A DNA stretch of 64,000 nt from Rhodovulum bhavnagarense (lineage in GTDB: Bacteria > Pseudomonadota > Alphaproteobacteria > Rhodobacterales > Rhodobacteraceae), in contig NZ_SLXU01000002.1 of NCBI RefSeq assembly GCF_004343505.1, positions 234,368-298,367 of the forward strand. Direction: 5' to 3'. The stretch's first letter is position 1. The number at the start of each line of letters is the position of its first letter. Shown here one piece after another: positions 48,298-57,633 of the stretch. A program made the position numbers and the translations under genes. A model generated the notes under the pieces. That model was not told the origin of the DNA. It saw only the letters and a program-made list of their open reading frames with translations, and made no database searches.

Positions 48298-49833
48298 ATG
48301 GATGTGACGATTCTCTGGTTCAAGCGCGATCTGCGGGTGGTCGATCACCCGGCCCTGGCCCGTGCGGCCGAGGGCGCGGGCACGGTGCTGCCGCTTTACA
48401 TCGTGGAGCCGGACTATTGGGCGCTGCCCGATACCTCGGCGCGGCAATGGCGCTTTACCGCCGAGAGCCTGCAGGCGCTGTCGGCGGATCTGGCCGCGCT
48501 GGGCGCGCCCCTGCAGGTCGAGATCGGCACGGCCGTGGCGGTGCTGGACCGGCTCGCCGACCGCTGGCCCGTCACCCACCTGATCAGCCATGAGGAAACC
48601 GGCAATGGCTGGACCTATGACCGGGACCTGGCGGTGGCGGCCTGGGCGCGGGGGCGCGGCATCGTCTGGCAGGAACTGCCGCAATCGGGCGTGGTGCGGC
48701 GGCTGAAGGGGCGGGATGGCTGGGCGGGGCGGCGTGACCGGTTCATGCGGGCTGACCCGGTCCCCGTGCCGCCAGCCCTGCGCGGGCTGGAGGGCATCGC
48801 GCCCGGCGCGATCCCCGAGGCGCGCGATCTGGGGCTGGCCTTCGATCCCTGCCCGGGGCGGCAGCGGGGCGGGCGGGCGGCGGCGCTGGACTGTCTCGAC
48901 AGTTTCCTGACCGCGCGGGGGCAGGACTATCGCCGCGCGATGTCCTCGCCGCTGGCCGGTGCGTCGGCCTGTTCCCGCCTCTCGCCCCATATCGCCCTGG
49001 GCACGGTGTCCCTGCGCGAGGTGGAGCAGGCCACCGCCGCGCGCCGGGCCGAGGTCGGGGGGGCGCGCGACGGCTGGGCCGGCAGCCTGAAAAGCTTTAC
49101 CTCGCGCCTGGCCTGGCGCGACCATTTCATGCAGAAGCTGGAGGATGAGCCCAGCCTTGAACACCGCTGCCTGCATTCCGCCTATGAGGGGCTGCGCCCG
49201 CGCGCACCCGACGCGGACCGGCTGGCCGCCTGGCAGAAGGGCGAAACCGGTCTGCCCTTCGTCGATGCCTGCATGCGGTCGTTGATCCATACCGGCTGGC
49301 TGAATTTCCGCATGCGGTCGATGCTGATGGCGGTCGCCTCCTATCACCTGTGGCTGGATTGGCGCGCGACAGGGCCGCATCTGGCGCGGATGTTCACCGA
49401 TTACGAACCGGGCATCCACTGGCCGCAGGTGCAGATGCAGTCGGGCACCACGGGGATGAACACGATCCGGATCTACAACCCGGTGAAACAAGGCCATGAC
49501 CAGGACCCCACCGGCGCCTTCACGCGGCGCTGGCTGCCCGAACTGGCCGAGGTGCCGGATGCCTTCCTGCAGGAACCCTGGCGCTGGGAGGGCGCGCCGC
49601 GCCTTCTGGGCCGCCGCTATCCTGCGCCCGTCGTCGATGTCACGGCCGCCGCGCGGGCGGCGCGGCAGGCGGTCTGGGCGGTGCGGGGGCAGGCGGGCTT
49701 TGGCGCGGAGGCCGCGCAGGTGGTGGCGCGCCATGCCTCGCGCAAGGACCGTGCGGGCCGCTTCGTCAACGACCGTGCGCCGCGCCCGCGCCCGCGCCGG
49801 GGCGACGCAAGGCAATTGCAGCTGGATCTTTGA
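48298..49833 (+). CDS. Deoxyribodipyrimidine photolyase / cryptochrome family protein
   Basis: FAD-binding flavoprotein, 511 residues, repairing UV-induced pyrimidine dimers or acting as a light sensor. N-terminal antenna domain starts ILWFKRDLRVVDHPAL; the FAD domain has SRLSPHIALGTVSLREV, TSRLAWRDHFMQKLE, GETGLPFVDACMRSLIHTG, NFRMRSMLMAVASYHLWLDW and GTTGMNTIRIYNPVKQG. It does not look like the Fe-S photolyases. CPD specificity cannot be confirmed. A LexA box at the promoter favours a repair role. DUF2256 follows after 3 nt. Confidence 0.88.
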   Translation: MDVTILWFKRDLRVVDHPALARAAEGAGTVLPLYIVEPDYWALPDTSARQWRFTAESLQALSADLAALGAPLQVEIGTAVAVLDRLADRWPVTHLISHEETGNGWTYDRDLAVAAWARGRGIVWQELPQSGVVRRLKGRDGWAGRRDRFMRADPVPVPPALRGLEGIAPGAIPEARDLGLAFDPCPGRQRGGRAAALDCLDSFLTARGQDYRRAMSSPLAGASACSRLSPHIALGTVSLREVEQATAARRAEVGGARDGWAGSLKSFTSRLAWRDHFMQKLEDEPSLEHRCLHSAYEGLRPRAPDADRLAAWQKGETGLPFVDACMRSLIHTGWLNFRMRSMLMAVASYHLWLDWRATGPHLARMFTDYEPGIHWPQVQMQSGTTGMNTIRIYNPVKQGHDQDPTGAFTRRWLPELAEVPDAFLQEPWRWEGAPRLLGRRYPAPVVDVTAAARAARQAVWAVRGQAGFGAEAAQVVARHASRKDRAGRFVNDRAPRPRPRRGDARQLQLDL

Positions 49834-49836
49834 CCC

Positions 49837-50031
49837 ATGGCGAAGATGCGCCGCAAGGGCGATCTGCCGACAAAGACCTGTGCCGCCTGCGGCCGGCCTT
49901 TCACATGGCGTAAGAAATGGGCGCGGGACTGGGAAAACGTGCGTTTCTGTTCAGACCGGTGCCGCCGGGCGGGGCGCGGCTGTTCCTCGGGGGGAAATCG
50001 ACCTATATCGTCAGGTGAACCCAAGCAATGA
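49837..50031 (+). CDS. DUF2256 zinc-ribbon-like small protein
   Basis: A 64-residue basic protein with [19 protein letters not shown] and [12 protein letters not shown], i.e. two CxxC-type pairs likely binding zinc. It matches DUF2256, a family often encoded beside cryptochrome/photolyase genes. The last 20 residues after the second cysteine pair are not conserved. Start 3 nt after the photolyase stop implies one operon. Confidence 0.82.
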   Translation: MAKMRRKGDLPTKTCAACGRPFTWRKKWARDWENVRFCSDRCRRAGRGCSSGGNRPISSGEPKQ

Positions 50032-50038
50032 GGATTCC

Positions 50039-50815
50039 ATGGCGCGCCCCCGGGTCGGCATCATCGGCAACAGCTACCTGATCAACGACGAATACCCGGC
50101 CCATGCGGGCGGCACGATGAATTCCGAGGCCGTGGCCGAGGTGGCCGGCGCCATGCCGCTGCTGATCCCGGCCGATCCGCGCTTCGTCTCGGTGCCGGAA
50201 CTGCTGGACAGTTTCGATGGCTTTCTGTTCACCGGCGGACGGCCCAATGTCCATCCCGAGGAATACGGCGAAGCCGCGACCGAGGCGCATGGCGCCTTCG
50301 ATCGGGCGCGCGACGCCATCGCCCTGCCGCTGATCCGCGCGCTGGTCGAACGCGGCCAGCCCTTTTTCGGCATCTGCCGCGGTTTCCAGGAGGTCAACGT
50401 GGCCCTGGGCGGCACGCTGCATCCCGAGATCCGCGATCTGCCGGGCCGGATGAACCACCGGATGCCGCCCGATGGCACGCTGGAGGAAAAATTTGCCCTG
50501 CGCCACAAGGTGACCTTGGCCGAAGGCGGGGTGTTTCACCGCCTGCTGGGCGCGACCGAGGTGATGACCAACACTCTGCATGGGCAGGGGATCAAGACCG
50601 CGGGCCCCCGTATCGTGATCGAGGGCCACGCCCCCGATGGCACGCCCGAGGCGATCCATGTCGCAGATGCGCCAGGATTTGCGCTGGCCGTTCAGTGGCA
50701 TCCTGAATACCGAGCCGCCTGCGATCCGGTGTCGCGCCCGTTATTCGAGGCGTTCGGCCGGGCGGTGGCGGCCTGGGCCGGGGGGGAACGGTCGGCCCTG
50801 CGCAAGAGCGCCTGA
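50039..50815 (+). CDS. Gamma-glutamyl-gamma-aminobutyrate hydrolase-like peptidase C26
   Basis: Class I glutamine amidotransferase-like hydrolase, 258 residues. The nucleophile elbow is FFGICRGFQEVNVALGG (Cys about 115), the histidine/glutamate pair is AVQWHPEYRA, and VGIIGNSYLINDE opens the fold. The family includes PuuD, which frees GABA from gamma-glutamyl-GABA in putrescine breakdown. ATG 50039 starts 7 nt after the DUF2256 stop. No other puu genes are near. It converges with the RTX gene, 30 nt apart. Confidence 0.82.
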   Translation: MARPRVGIIGNSYLINDEYPAHAGGTMNSEAVAEVAGAMPLLIPADPRFVSVPELLDSFDGFLFTGGRPNVHPEEYGEAATEAHGAFDRARDAIALPLIRALVERGQPFFGICRGFQEVNVALGGTLHPEIRDLPGRMNHRMPPDGTLEEKFALRHKVTLAEGGVFHRLLGATEVMTNTLHGQGIKTAGPRIVIEGHAPDGTPEAIHVADAPGFALAVQWHPEYRAACDPVSRPLFEAFGRAVAAWAGGERSALRKSA

Positions 50816-50845
50816 TACCGCCACCGGCAAGGCACGACATGGGCC

Positions 50846-53800
50846 TCAGGCGACTTCGAGGATCTTGGACTCGAAGCGTTTCAGGCACATCCGCGAGGTC
50901 GGCCCATAGCTTTGGGGCAGGGCGCGCAACTGGGGAAAGATACGGAACAGTTCTTCGCGGGCGGGGCCGCGCACGGCATCTAGGCCGACATGACCTGGAT
51001 GAAAGCTTTCGCTGCGGGCGCCCTCGGCAAAGACGATCTCGTGCCGGTCAAACATCATGTGGAAATAGGTCACCTCGCCGCCCGGCTCTTCCAAAACCTG
51101 GTGGTGGTCGACCAGGTGCGCGGCGGGTACCAGAACCTGGTTGTCGCCAAACAGCAATTGCGCGCGGTAGCCTTCGTAAAGCATCCGGTGCTGGGGCGAG
51201 ACCACGAGATCGCGCCGGTTGCCGAACAGCCCCGCACGGATACGGATCGGGGTCAGCCTGCCCTTGGCGGGCACGCTGCGCGAGTCGATCCAGCGCAGTG
51301 GCTGTGGGCCGTTATCGGCGGTGAGCACCATGTCGTCGGGGCGCAACTCTTCGATGGGCCGCTCGCCGCGCGGGGTCATGATATGGGTGCCCTTGGCAAA
51401 ACAGATGATCGTCTCGAACCCGCTGAAATTGACGATCGTACCATCCAGCAGCGTGGCCGTCCCCGACAGGCCGCCCGCGGCGTCGTCGGTTTCGCTATAG
51501 CTGATGGAGCCAAGCAAGAGCTGGCCGTTGAAATCAAGTGTATCGCCAAGCGTCTCGCCGGTTTCGCCGCCATCAAGCGTCATCGAGCCCGACCCAGGCT
51601 CGCCGTAATCGGTGACGGTGAAATAATCGTCGCCATCACCGCCCGAGGCGCTGTCGCCCTCTGCGACGGTCAGGCTATCATTCCCCGCCCCGCCGATAAG
51701 CGTATCGGCACCTGCCCCGCCGATCAGGACGTCGTCGCCCGCGCCCTCGGCCATGGCGGGGCCGCTGACAAGGGGCGAGCTCGCCAGCGGTGAAACCGTG
51801 CCCGAGGGCGAGGTGATCGTGCCGTCCAGCGTATTGCCGCCGGCATTTTCCCAGTAGCGGACTTCGATCGTGTAGGTTTCACCGGCCACCAGGTCGATCT
51901 GGCCCGTGCGGGTGGTCGCGGCCTGGTGGTAATCGTTGTCAAGGTAGTCGAGAGTTGTGCCGTCAGAGTTCAGCACTGCGACCGGCGTTCCGGTTGAATC
52001 GAGTATCCTCAGGGTCGAACCGTCGTCAGAGGTCAGGCTGAAGCCATGGGTGCCGGTTTCATCGGGTGTCAGCGTCGAGGTATAGACCACGCCGAAATCG
52101 TTCGGATCGCCGCCGGTTCCGCGCAGGGCGTTTATAAGGGCCTGGACGTCGAAATCGTCGGTTGTGCCGCTACCCGCGAGTGTTCCCGCCTCGATGTCGA
52201 AGGCTTGATCGCCGGTCGCTGCGAAATCGTAGTTATAGGCCGAATAGTTCCATGCGCCCGAAATCGGCGCCGGGGCCGTGCCGTCGCCAACCAGCAGATC
52301 GTTGCCGCTGCCTCCGCTCAACGTGTCGTGGCCGCCAAGCCCTGTCAGCGCGATCCCGCCGGTGGTCGCCGAGGCGTCAACGCCGTCATCCTGCCCGGTC
52401 AGAACGACCTCTTCGATCTCGGAGAAACCGACGCTGTTGGTGCTGTCGCCAAGGCTGCCCGTGCCGCCGGCGCCAAGGCTGCCCGAGATGGCGGTTGTCA
52501 GCGTCGAAAAATCCAGGATGTCGCTGCCAGCGCCGCCTTCGGCAATGTCGGTGCCGAACCCGTCACCAAAGGAAAAGCGGTCCGCACCATCCCCGCCATA
52601 AAGCACGTCATCGCCCGCACCGCCTTCGAGGGTGTCGTCATCTCCGGCTATCGGCACGGTGTCGTATTGCACGTCGCCGATCCAGACGCCGCTGGCCCCG
52701 GTGCCGATATTGTCATAGTCGATCACGATCCGGGCGACCGGACCAGCGACCTGGACCAGGATCGATCCCTCGGCGGCATCGGTTGCGTCCTGGGTCTGGG
52801 CGGCGGTTGCGGTGTTGCCCGAAATCGTGTCGCTACCGGTCGTACTCAGGCTGACCGCAACCTCGTTGCCCTGCGCGTCATAGGCAGTGACCGTCACCCG
52901 GTCGAGGTGATCGTTTGGCTGCCAGTCCAGGTCGTTGATGCGGAAGGCGACGTTCTGCACTTCGTCGTTCAGGCCCGAGCCGGTTTCCGCTGCGAAATCC
53001 AGCGCCATCGTGGCTACGTCGCCCGAACTGCCATAGCTGGCCAGGAGCACGCTTGAATCCGGGTCGAAACTCTCGCCCGCCGCGACATACTGGTTATCGG
53101 TCGCGATTTCGGCGAATTCGAAGGTTGCGCCCTGCGTGACCGAGACATTGACGCGCATGTCGCCCATGTCCACGGAAAGGCCGTTGCTGATATCCGCGCC
53201 GGCCCCGCCAATATCGGACCATGACATGGTTTGCGTGGTCGGGGTTGCCACCGGGCCATCGCCCCACAGCGTATCATTGCCCGCGCCGCCCGACAGCGTG
53301 TCCTGCCCCGCACCGCCAAAAACGGTATCCGCGCCCGATCCCGCCCAGATACGGTCATCGCCATCGCGGCCGTCGATCACATCGCCAAGTCCCCCCGCGC
53401 CCGTGCCGCCGCCATCATCGACGATATCGCCCTCGGGATCGTCGACATAGGCTGTGCCGATCGCGTCATTGCCCACCGTGCCATCGACCACGCGGGACGG
53501 TTCGGCCATGTTCTCGGCGTAATCGACGTAACTGAACGCGATATCCCCCGCCGCGGCATCGGGGTTGGTGTCGTTTTCGAGAACCTCGTAGGTGCGGCCC
53601 TGTACGAGTTGCCGCTCGGCCAGGATGTAAAGTCCCGCCGCGGCGCCCTGTTCGACATCGAACGCGGCGAGTTGAAAGATGTCGCCGGTCTGGGTGTCGC
53701 GCACGGTCCAGACTTCTTCTGCGTCGACCGCGGAGTTTGTCGAGGTCGCACCATTGACGTTGACGGTCGCGGTCGCAGTTTCGGCGCCGGCATGGTCGTC

Positions 53801-53953
53801 GTCCAGGCTGATGCCCTCGATACCGGGCTCGTTATCGGTGATGGTTGCGGTGGCGTCGAAATCGCTTGGCCCGTTCCAGACAAAGACATCGCCGATACGG
53901 TCCGGCAACGCGCCTGGCGAAAGGGAATAGAATGAGACCTGATACGTTGCCAT
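50846..53953 (-). CDS. RTX/PA14/Hint multidomain protein, probable type I secreted
   Basis: A 1035-residue acidic protein. Hemolysin-type calcium-binding nonapeptides (GGxGxDxLx) occur in blocks at about residues 188-233 (GGAGQDTLSGGAGNDTLWG), 434-470, 538-558 and 733-785. A PA14-like carbohydrate-binding region lies at about 565-715 (HGFSLTSDDGSTLRILD ... YTIEVRYWENAGG). A Hint_2 domain begins at about residue 848 (ICFAKGTHIMTPRGERPIEE) with LVVSPQHRMLYEGY and FDRHEIVFAEGARSESF. No N-terminal signal peptide is visible, as expected for type I secretion. No transporter genes are adjacent. Confidence 0.88.
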   Translation of the reverse strand: MATYQVSFYSLSPGALPDRIGDVFVWNGPSDFDATATITDNEPGIEGISLDDDHAGAETATATVNVNGATSTNSAVDAEEVWTVRDTQTGDIFQLAAFDVEQGAAAGLYILAERQLVQGRTYEVLENDTNPDAAAGDIAFSYVDYAENMAEPSRVVDGTVGNDAIGTAYVDDPEGDIVDDGGGTGAGGLGDVIDGRDGDDRIWAGSGADTVFGGAGQDTLSGGAGNDTLWGDGPVATPTTQTMSWSDIGGAGADISNGLSVDMGDMRVNVSVTQGATFEFAEIATDNQYVAAGESFDPDSSVLLASYGSSGDVATMALDFAAETGSGLNDEVQNVAFRINDLDWQPNDHLDRVTVTAYDAQGNEVAVSLSTTGSDTISGNTATAAQTQDATDAAEGSILVQVAGPVARIVIDYDNIGTGASGVWIGDVQYDTVPIAGDDDTLEGGAGDDVLYGGDGADRFSFGDGFGTDIAEGGAGSDILDFSTLTTAISGSLGAGGTGSLGDSTNSVGFSEIEEVVLTGQDDGVDASATTGGIALTGLGGHDTLSGGSGNDLLVGDGTAPAPISGAWNYSAYNYDFAATGDQAFDIEAGTLAGSGTTDDFDVQALINALRGTGGDPNDFGVVYTSTLTPDETGTHGFSLTSDDGSTLRILDSTGTPVAVLNSDGTTLDYLDNDYHQAATTRTGQIDLVAGETYTIEVRYWENAGGNTLDGTITSPSGTVSPLASSPLVSGPAMAEGAGDDVLIGGAGADTLIGGAGNDSLTVAEGDSASGGDGDDYFTVTDYGEPGSGSMTLDGGETGETLGDTLDFNGQLLLGSISYSETDDAAGGLSGTATLLDGTIVNFSGFETIICFAKGTHIMTPRGERPIEELRPDDMVLTADNGPQPLRWIDSRSVPAKGRLTPIRIRAGLFGNRRDLVVSPQHRMLYEGYRAQLLFGDNQVLVPAAHLVDHHQVLEEPGGEVTYFHMMFDRHEIVFAEGARSESFHPGHVGLDAVRGPAREELFRIFPQLRALPQSYGPTSRMCLKRFESKILEVA

Positions 53954-53995
53954 GCCTGCCCTCGCAGCCCCTTTTCGGGGTCATGCCGCTTTACG

Positions 53996-54039
53996 CCGCC
54001 CCTTCCCGGGCTCGACGGTTCAGAGCATGGAAGGGGCGG
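53996..54039. promoter_or_regulatory. 11-bp inverted repeat upstream of the RTX/Hint gene
   Basis: CCGCCCCTTCC (53996-54006) and GGAAGGGGCGG (54029-54039) are exact inverted copies 22 nt apart, 43-86 nt before the RTX/Hint start codon. It could be an operator or a leader stem-loop. Confidence 0.4.
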
Positions 54040-54113
54040 ATTACTCGCTACTTCGAGGTCTTATCGTCGTGAACTGGGGAATGGGCGGGGCCGGATTGTG
54101 GACAAATTGCGGT

Positions 54114-54650
54114 TTATTTTGACGTTTGCCCCGCCCCGAGCATCAGCTCCATGCGGAAATTCGTCAGCGCTACGCCGTTTCGGATGGTGCTTTGGCGGGC
54201 TGTTTGCCGCCATCCCATCCGGGCAAGGAAGGGCCTCGCCACGAGGCTTGCATTGGTATCGAGAAGGTTCAGCCCGCGGCCGCGCGCGGCCTGCACGATC
54301 GCTCCGTGCAGGACACGGCCGATGCCCTGGCCTGCCTTGTCGGGAGCAACATAGGCAAGGTCTAGATGTCCGTCCCGGCCCAGGGTCATGAAGCCCGCCA
54401 CATGCCCGCGATGTTCCGCGATCAGCGTGATCTCTGCCAATAGCAGCGCTTCCCAATCGGCGGGAGGCAGGGGCGAGGGCGCCCATGCCGCGCGCTCGGC
54501 AGCGGTGTAAAGATGTGCCGCGCCCCTGTGGACCGCGGCATGGAACACCGCGTGGGTGGCAGGGCCATCGCCGGGACGGGCCGGGCGCAGGGCCACGCCG
54601 ATCGGGTCACGCCGACACGGATAGGACAGAGGAAGTCGTCCCATGACCAT
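54114..54650 (-). CDS. GNAT-family N-acetyltransferase
   Basis: A 178-residue acetyl-CoA-dependent acyltransferase. LRPARPGDGPATHAVFHAA opens the fold, HLDLAYVAPDKAGQGIGRVL is the acetyl-CoA pyrophosphate loop (QGIGRVL), and LNLLDTNASLVARPFLARMGW follows. Substrate unknown. Start ATG 54650 or 54644; homology begins about 18 residues later, so an internal start is possible. Confidence 0.82.
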   Translation of the reverse strand: MVMGRLPLSYPCRRDPIGVALRPARPGDGPATHAVFHAAVHRGAAHLYTAAERAAWAPSPLPPADWEALLLAEITLIAEHRGHVAGFMTLGRDGHLDLAYVAPDKAGQGIGRVLHGAIVQAARGRGLNLLDTNASLVARPFLARMGWRQTARQSTIRNGVALTNFRMELMLGAGQTSK

Positions 54651-54903
54651 TTTCCCATGACATAGCAAATGATTGCCGCTGCGCGTTACCGTTTGTGCAC
54701 CGCGATACAAAGCGGTGAATTTCCGGGGGCGTGGTGCCGGGGACGCGGTGATTGCGGGTCGCCATTTCGTGCCATTTCCCGCCGAGCGCGCGTGCGCCGC
54801 GATCGATGGTCGTCGTCGCTCGTCGGTTCTGCGCTTTGACGAACGGAAAAAGGGGCTCCTCGTGCAAGCAGGTCGGGGGGCAGGTGGGGGCAAAATTCGA
54901 CAT
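54607..54903 (-). CDS. Candidate small hypothetical protein
   Basis: A 98-residue reading frame whose ATG (54903) is preceded by AAGGAGTGCCG, one of the better ribosome sites in the region. It begins MSNFAPTCPPTCLHEE and is basic and cysteine-poor afterwards, with no recognised domain. Its end overlaps the GNAT gene by 44 nt in another frame. It may be a real small gene or a leader peptide, or chance. Without it 54651-55028 would be empty. Confidence 0.3.
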   Translation of the reverse strand: MSNFAPTCPPTCLHEEPLFPFVKAQNRRATTTIDRGARALGGKWHEMATRNHRVPGTTPPEIHRFVSRCTNGNAQRQSFAMSWENGHGTTSSVLSVSA

Positions 54904-55028
54904 CGGCACTCCTTGGTGCCAGCCTTGCCCGCGCGGGCCGTGCCGCGCAAGGGGGCCGCGCCATTCCGGGCTTGATCGGTGGGGCCTTGCGCGCCTAAAT
55001 CGGCGCCACGCCTGCAATGAGGATAGCC

Positions 55029-55451
55029 ATGAACCGCCCGATTGCCGCTCGTGCCCTTGCGCTGGCCTCCATCCTTGCTCTCTGGTCGACGGCGCAGGCC
55101 GTTGCCCAGGACGATCCCGTCGCCGAGGCGATCCGAGACTACATGGATTTCGCGCCCTACGAGGCCGGTATCATCCTGCCCGACCAGATCACCCCTGAGT
55201 TGATTTCGCGCGTGACCTTTGTCGATGCCCGCTCGGCCGACCAGTACCGGGCAGGCACGATCCCCGGTGCGCTGAATGTGGAATGGCGCGAAATTCCCGC
55301 CCGCCTGGATGAATTGCCCGATGAGGGGCTGGTCGTGCTTTTTTGCAATACCGGCAGCCTGTCGGCCCAGGCGGCGTTTGCCGCGCGGCTCATGGGGCGG
55401 GAAAATATCGTGGTTCTGCAAACCGGCATCAACGGCTGGATGGCGCGATGA
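55029..55451 (+). CDS. Secreted rhodanese-like domain protein
   Basis: A 140-residue protein: signal peptide (about 1-25, ALALASILALWSTAQAVAQ), then a rhodanese fold with VTFVDARSADQYRAGTIPGA and active-site loop LFCNTGSLSAQAAF. The cysteine nucleophile is present, so sulfurtransferase activity in the periplasm is plausible. ATG 55029 has TGAGGA upstream; ATG 55017 is an alternative. It overlaps the methyltransferase gene by 4 nt. Confidence 0.83.
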   Translation: MNRPIAARALALASILALWSTAQAVAQDDPVAEAIRDYMDFAPYEAGIILPDQITPELISRVTFVDARSADQYRAGTIPGALNVEWREIPARLDELPDEGLVVLFCNTGSLSAQAAFAARLMGRENIVVLQTGINGWMAR

Positions 55452-55915
55452 CACGGGTTCTGGGCTGGCTGATCCATCGGCTGGAACTGCCGCCGGGCTG
55501 GATGATGGGGCTTGCCGCGATCGCCTGGGCGCAGGCAAAGGTGCTGCCGCTGCACATCCTCGGCCTTTTCGGCGATATCGCCGGTGGCGCGCTGGTTCTG
55601 GCGGGGCTGGCCGTGTCGGGCTGGGCGGCGCTGCATTTCGTGCTTGAGCGGACCTCGCTGATCCCGCGCACAAAGCCAAATACGCTGGTGACGGGTGGAA
55701 TTTACCGCTTTTCGCGTAACCCGATCTACCTGGCCGATACCGCGATCCTGCTGGGCCTGATCCTGTACTGGGACGCGCTTTTGTGCCTGCCATTGGTTCC
55801 GCTTTACATGAAGATCATCGAACGGCGTTTCATCCGCCGCGAAGAAGCCGTCCTGCGCGAGCATTTCGGCGTTGAGTTCGAGGCTTATGCCGCGCGGGTG
55901 CGGCGCTGGATCTGA
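55448..55915 (+). CDS. Isoprenylcysteine carboxyl methyltransferase family protein
   Basis: A 155-residue membrane protein of the ICMT/PEMT-like group: two or three N-terminal hydrophobic helices, then the SAM-binding [19 protein letters not shown] and a final [19 protein letters not shown]. Bacterial members usually have unknown substrates. Its start overlaps the rhodanese stop (ATGA), so the two are coupled. Confidence 0.85.
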   Translation: MTRVLGWLIHRLELPPGWMMGLAAIAWAQAKVLPLHILGLFGDIAGGALVLAGLAVSGWAALHFVLERTSLIPRTKPNTLVTGGIYRFSRNPIYLADTAILLGLILYWDALLCLPLVPLYMKIIERRFIRREEAVLREHFGVEFEAYAARVRRWI

Positions 55916-56042
55916 CGCGCGGATAGGCCACAACAGAAATGCGGCGGGATCGGCTTGTGAAACTTTGTTTCGCGGTGGTATGAGACGGCGACCTGACCCG
56001 GCCGATCTGCGGCCCAACGCCTTTAAAGAGGGGATCAAAGAC

Positions 56043-57617
56043 GTGAAAATCGGGGCACCGAAGGAGATTTTCGAGGGCGAGGCCCGCGTGGCCATGACCC
56101 CCGACAGCGCCCTTCAGCTGCAAAAGCTGGGCTATGACTGCCTGATCGAAACCGGTGCGGGCGACCGCGCGGGCTTTACCGACGAGGCCTACAAGAAGGC
56201 CGGCGTCGAGGTTGTGCATTCGGCCGCCGCGCTCTGGCAGGCCAGCGATATCGTCATCAAGGTGCGCGAGCCGTCCCAGGAAGAGGCCGAGCGCCTGCAC
56301 AGGGGCCAGACGCTGATCAGCTTTTTCTGGCCAGCCCAGAACGAGGCGATGCTGGAAACCTGCAAGGCCAAGGGCGCCAACGTCATCGCGATGGACATGG
56401 TCCCGCGGATCAGCCGCGCGCAAAAGATGGACGCGCTGTCCTCGATGGCCAACATCGCGGGTTACCGCGCGGTGATCGAGGCGGGCAACAATTTCGGCCG
56501 CTTCTTCACCGGCCAGGTGACGGCCGCCGGCAAGGTGCCGCCGGCCAAGGTGCTGGTGGTCGGCGCCGGTGTGGCGGGCCTGGCCGCGATCGGCACGGCG
56601 ACCAGCCTGGGCGCGATCACCTATGCCTTCGACGTGCGCCCCGAAGTGGCCGAGCAGATCGAATCGATGGGCGCCGAGTTCGTCTATCTCGACTTCGAGG
56701 AAGAGACCCAGGACGGGGCCGAGACCGGCGGTTACGCTGCGCCCTCGTCGCCCGAGTTCCGGGAAAAGCAGCTGGAGAAATTCCGCGAGCTGGCCCCGGA
56801 AATGGACATCGTCATCACCACCGCGCTGATTCCCGGCCGCCCGGCGCCCAAGCTGTGGCTGGAGGACATGGTCGCGGCGATGAAGCCCGGCTCGGTCGTA
56901 ATCGACCTTGCCGCCGAGAAGGGCGGTAACTGCGATCTGACCGTGCCGAACGAGAAGATCGTCACCGACAACGGCGTGACCGTCGTCGGCTATACCGATT
57001 TCCCCAGCCGGATGGCGACGCAGTCATCCACGCTCTATTCCACGAACATCCGCCACATGATGACCGACCTGACGCCCGAAAAGGACGGCAAGGTCGTGCA
57101 CAACATGGAAGATGACGTGATCCGCGGTGCGACGGTGACGTTCCAGGGCGAGATCACCTTTCCGCCGCCGCCCCCCAAGGTGAAGGCCATCGCGGCAAAG
57201 CCGCAGGCGGAAAAACCCAAGGAACTGACGCCCGAGGAAAAAAAGGCGCAGGAAAAGGCCGCCTTTCGCAAGCAGACGATCACCCAGGTCAGCCTTCTGA
57301 CGATCGGCGCCGCGCTGTTGCTGGGTGTTGGCCTGGTGGCGCCGGCCAGCTTCATGCAGCACTTCATCGTTTTCGTGCTGGCGGTTTTCGTCGGGTTCCA
57401 GGTGATCTGGAACGTCAGCCACTCGCTGCACACGCCGCTGATGGCGATCACCAACGCGATCTCTTCGATCATCATTCTGGGCGCCTTGATGCAGATCGGA
57501 TCGGGGTCGTTCCTGGTGATCATCCTCGCCGCGCTGGCGGTGTTCATGGCCGGGATCAACATCTTCGGCGGCTTCCTCGTGACACGGCGCATGCTCGCCA
57601 TGTTCCAGAAATCGTGA
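56043..57617 (+). CDS. pntA: NAD(P) transhydrogenase subunit alpha
   Basis: Proton-translocating transhydrogenase subunit, 524 residues. N-terminal NAD-binding domains: [58 protein letters not shown]. The C-terminal ~110 residues form membrane helices, so the long (E. coli-like) form rather than the split PntAA/PntAB form. GTG 56043 with AGAGGGG upstream fits the family start. Confidence 0.95.
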   Translation: MKIGAPKEIFEGEARVAMTPDSALQLQKLGYDCLIETGAGDRAGFTDEAYKKAGVEVVHSAAALWQASDIVIKVREPSQEEAERLHRGQTLISFFWPAQNEAMLETCKAKGANVIAMDMVPRISRAQKMDALSSMANIAGYRAVIEAGNNFGRFFTGQVTAAGKVPPAKVLVVGAGVAGLAAIGTATSLGAITYAFDVRPEVAEQIESMGAEFVYLDFEEETQDGAETGGYAAPSSPEFREKQLEKFRELAPEMDIVITTALIPGRPAPKLWLEDMVAAMKPGSVVIDLAAEKGGNCDLTVPNEKIVTDNGVTVVGYTDFPSRMATQSSTLYSTNIRHMMTDLTPEKDGKVVHNMEDDVIRGATVTFQGEITFPPPPPKVKAIAAKPQAEKPKELTPEEKKAQEKAAFRKQTITQVSLLTIGAALLLGVGLVAPASFMQHFIVFVLAVFVGFQVIWNVSHSLHTPLMAITNAISSIIILGALMQIGSGSFLVIILAALAVFMAGINIFGGFLVTRRMLAMFQKS

Positions 57618-57633
57618 ACTAGGGGTGGAGATA

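Noticed and set aside
45741..48593. Long open frame (about 950 codons) on the plus strand opposite pepN
   Set aside because: It is antisense to a full-length M1 aminopeptidase with all catalytic motifs; long antisense frames are common in GC-rich DNA, and the translation has no domain.
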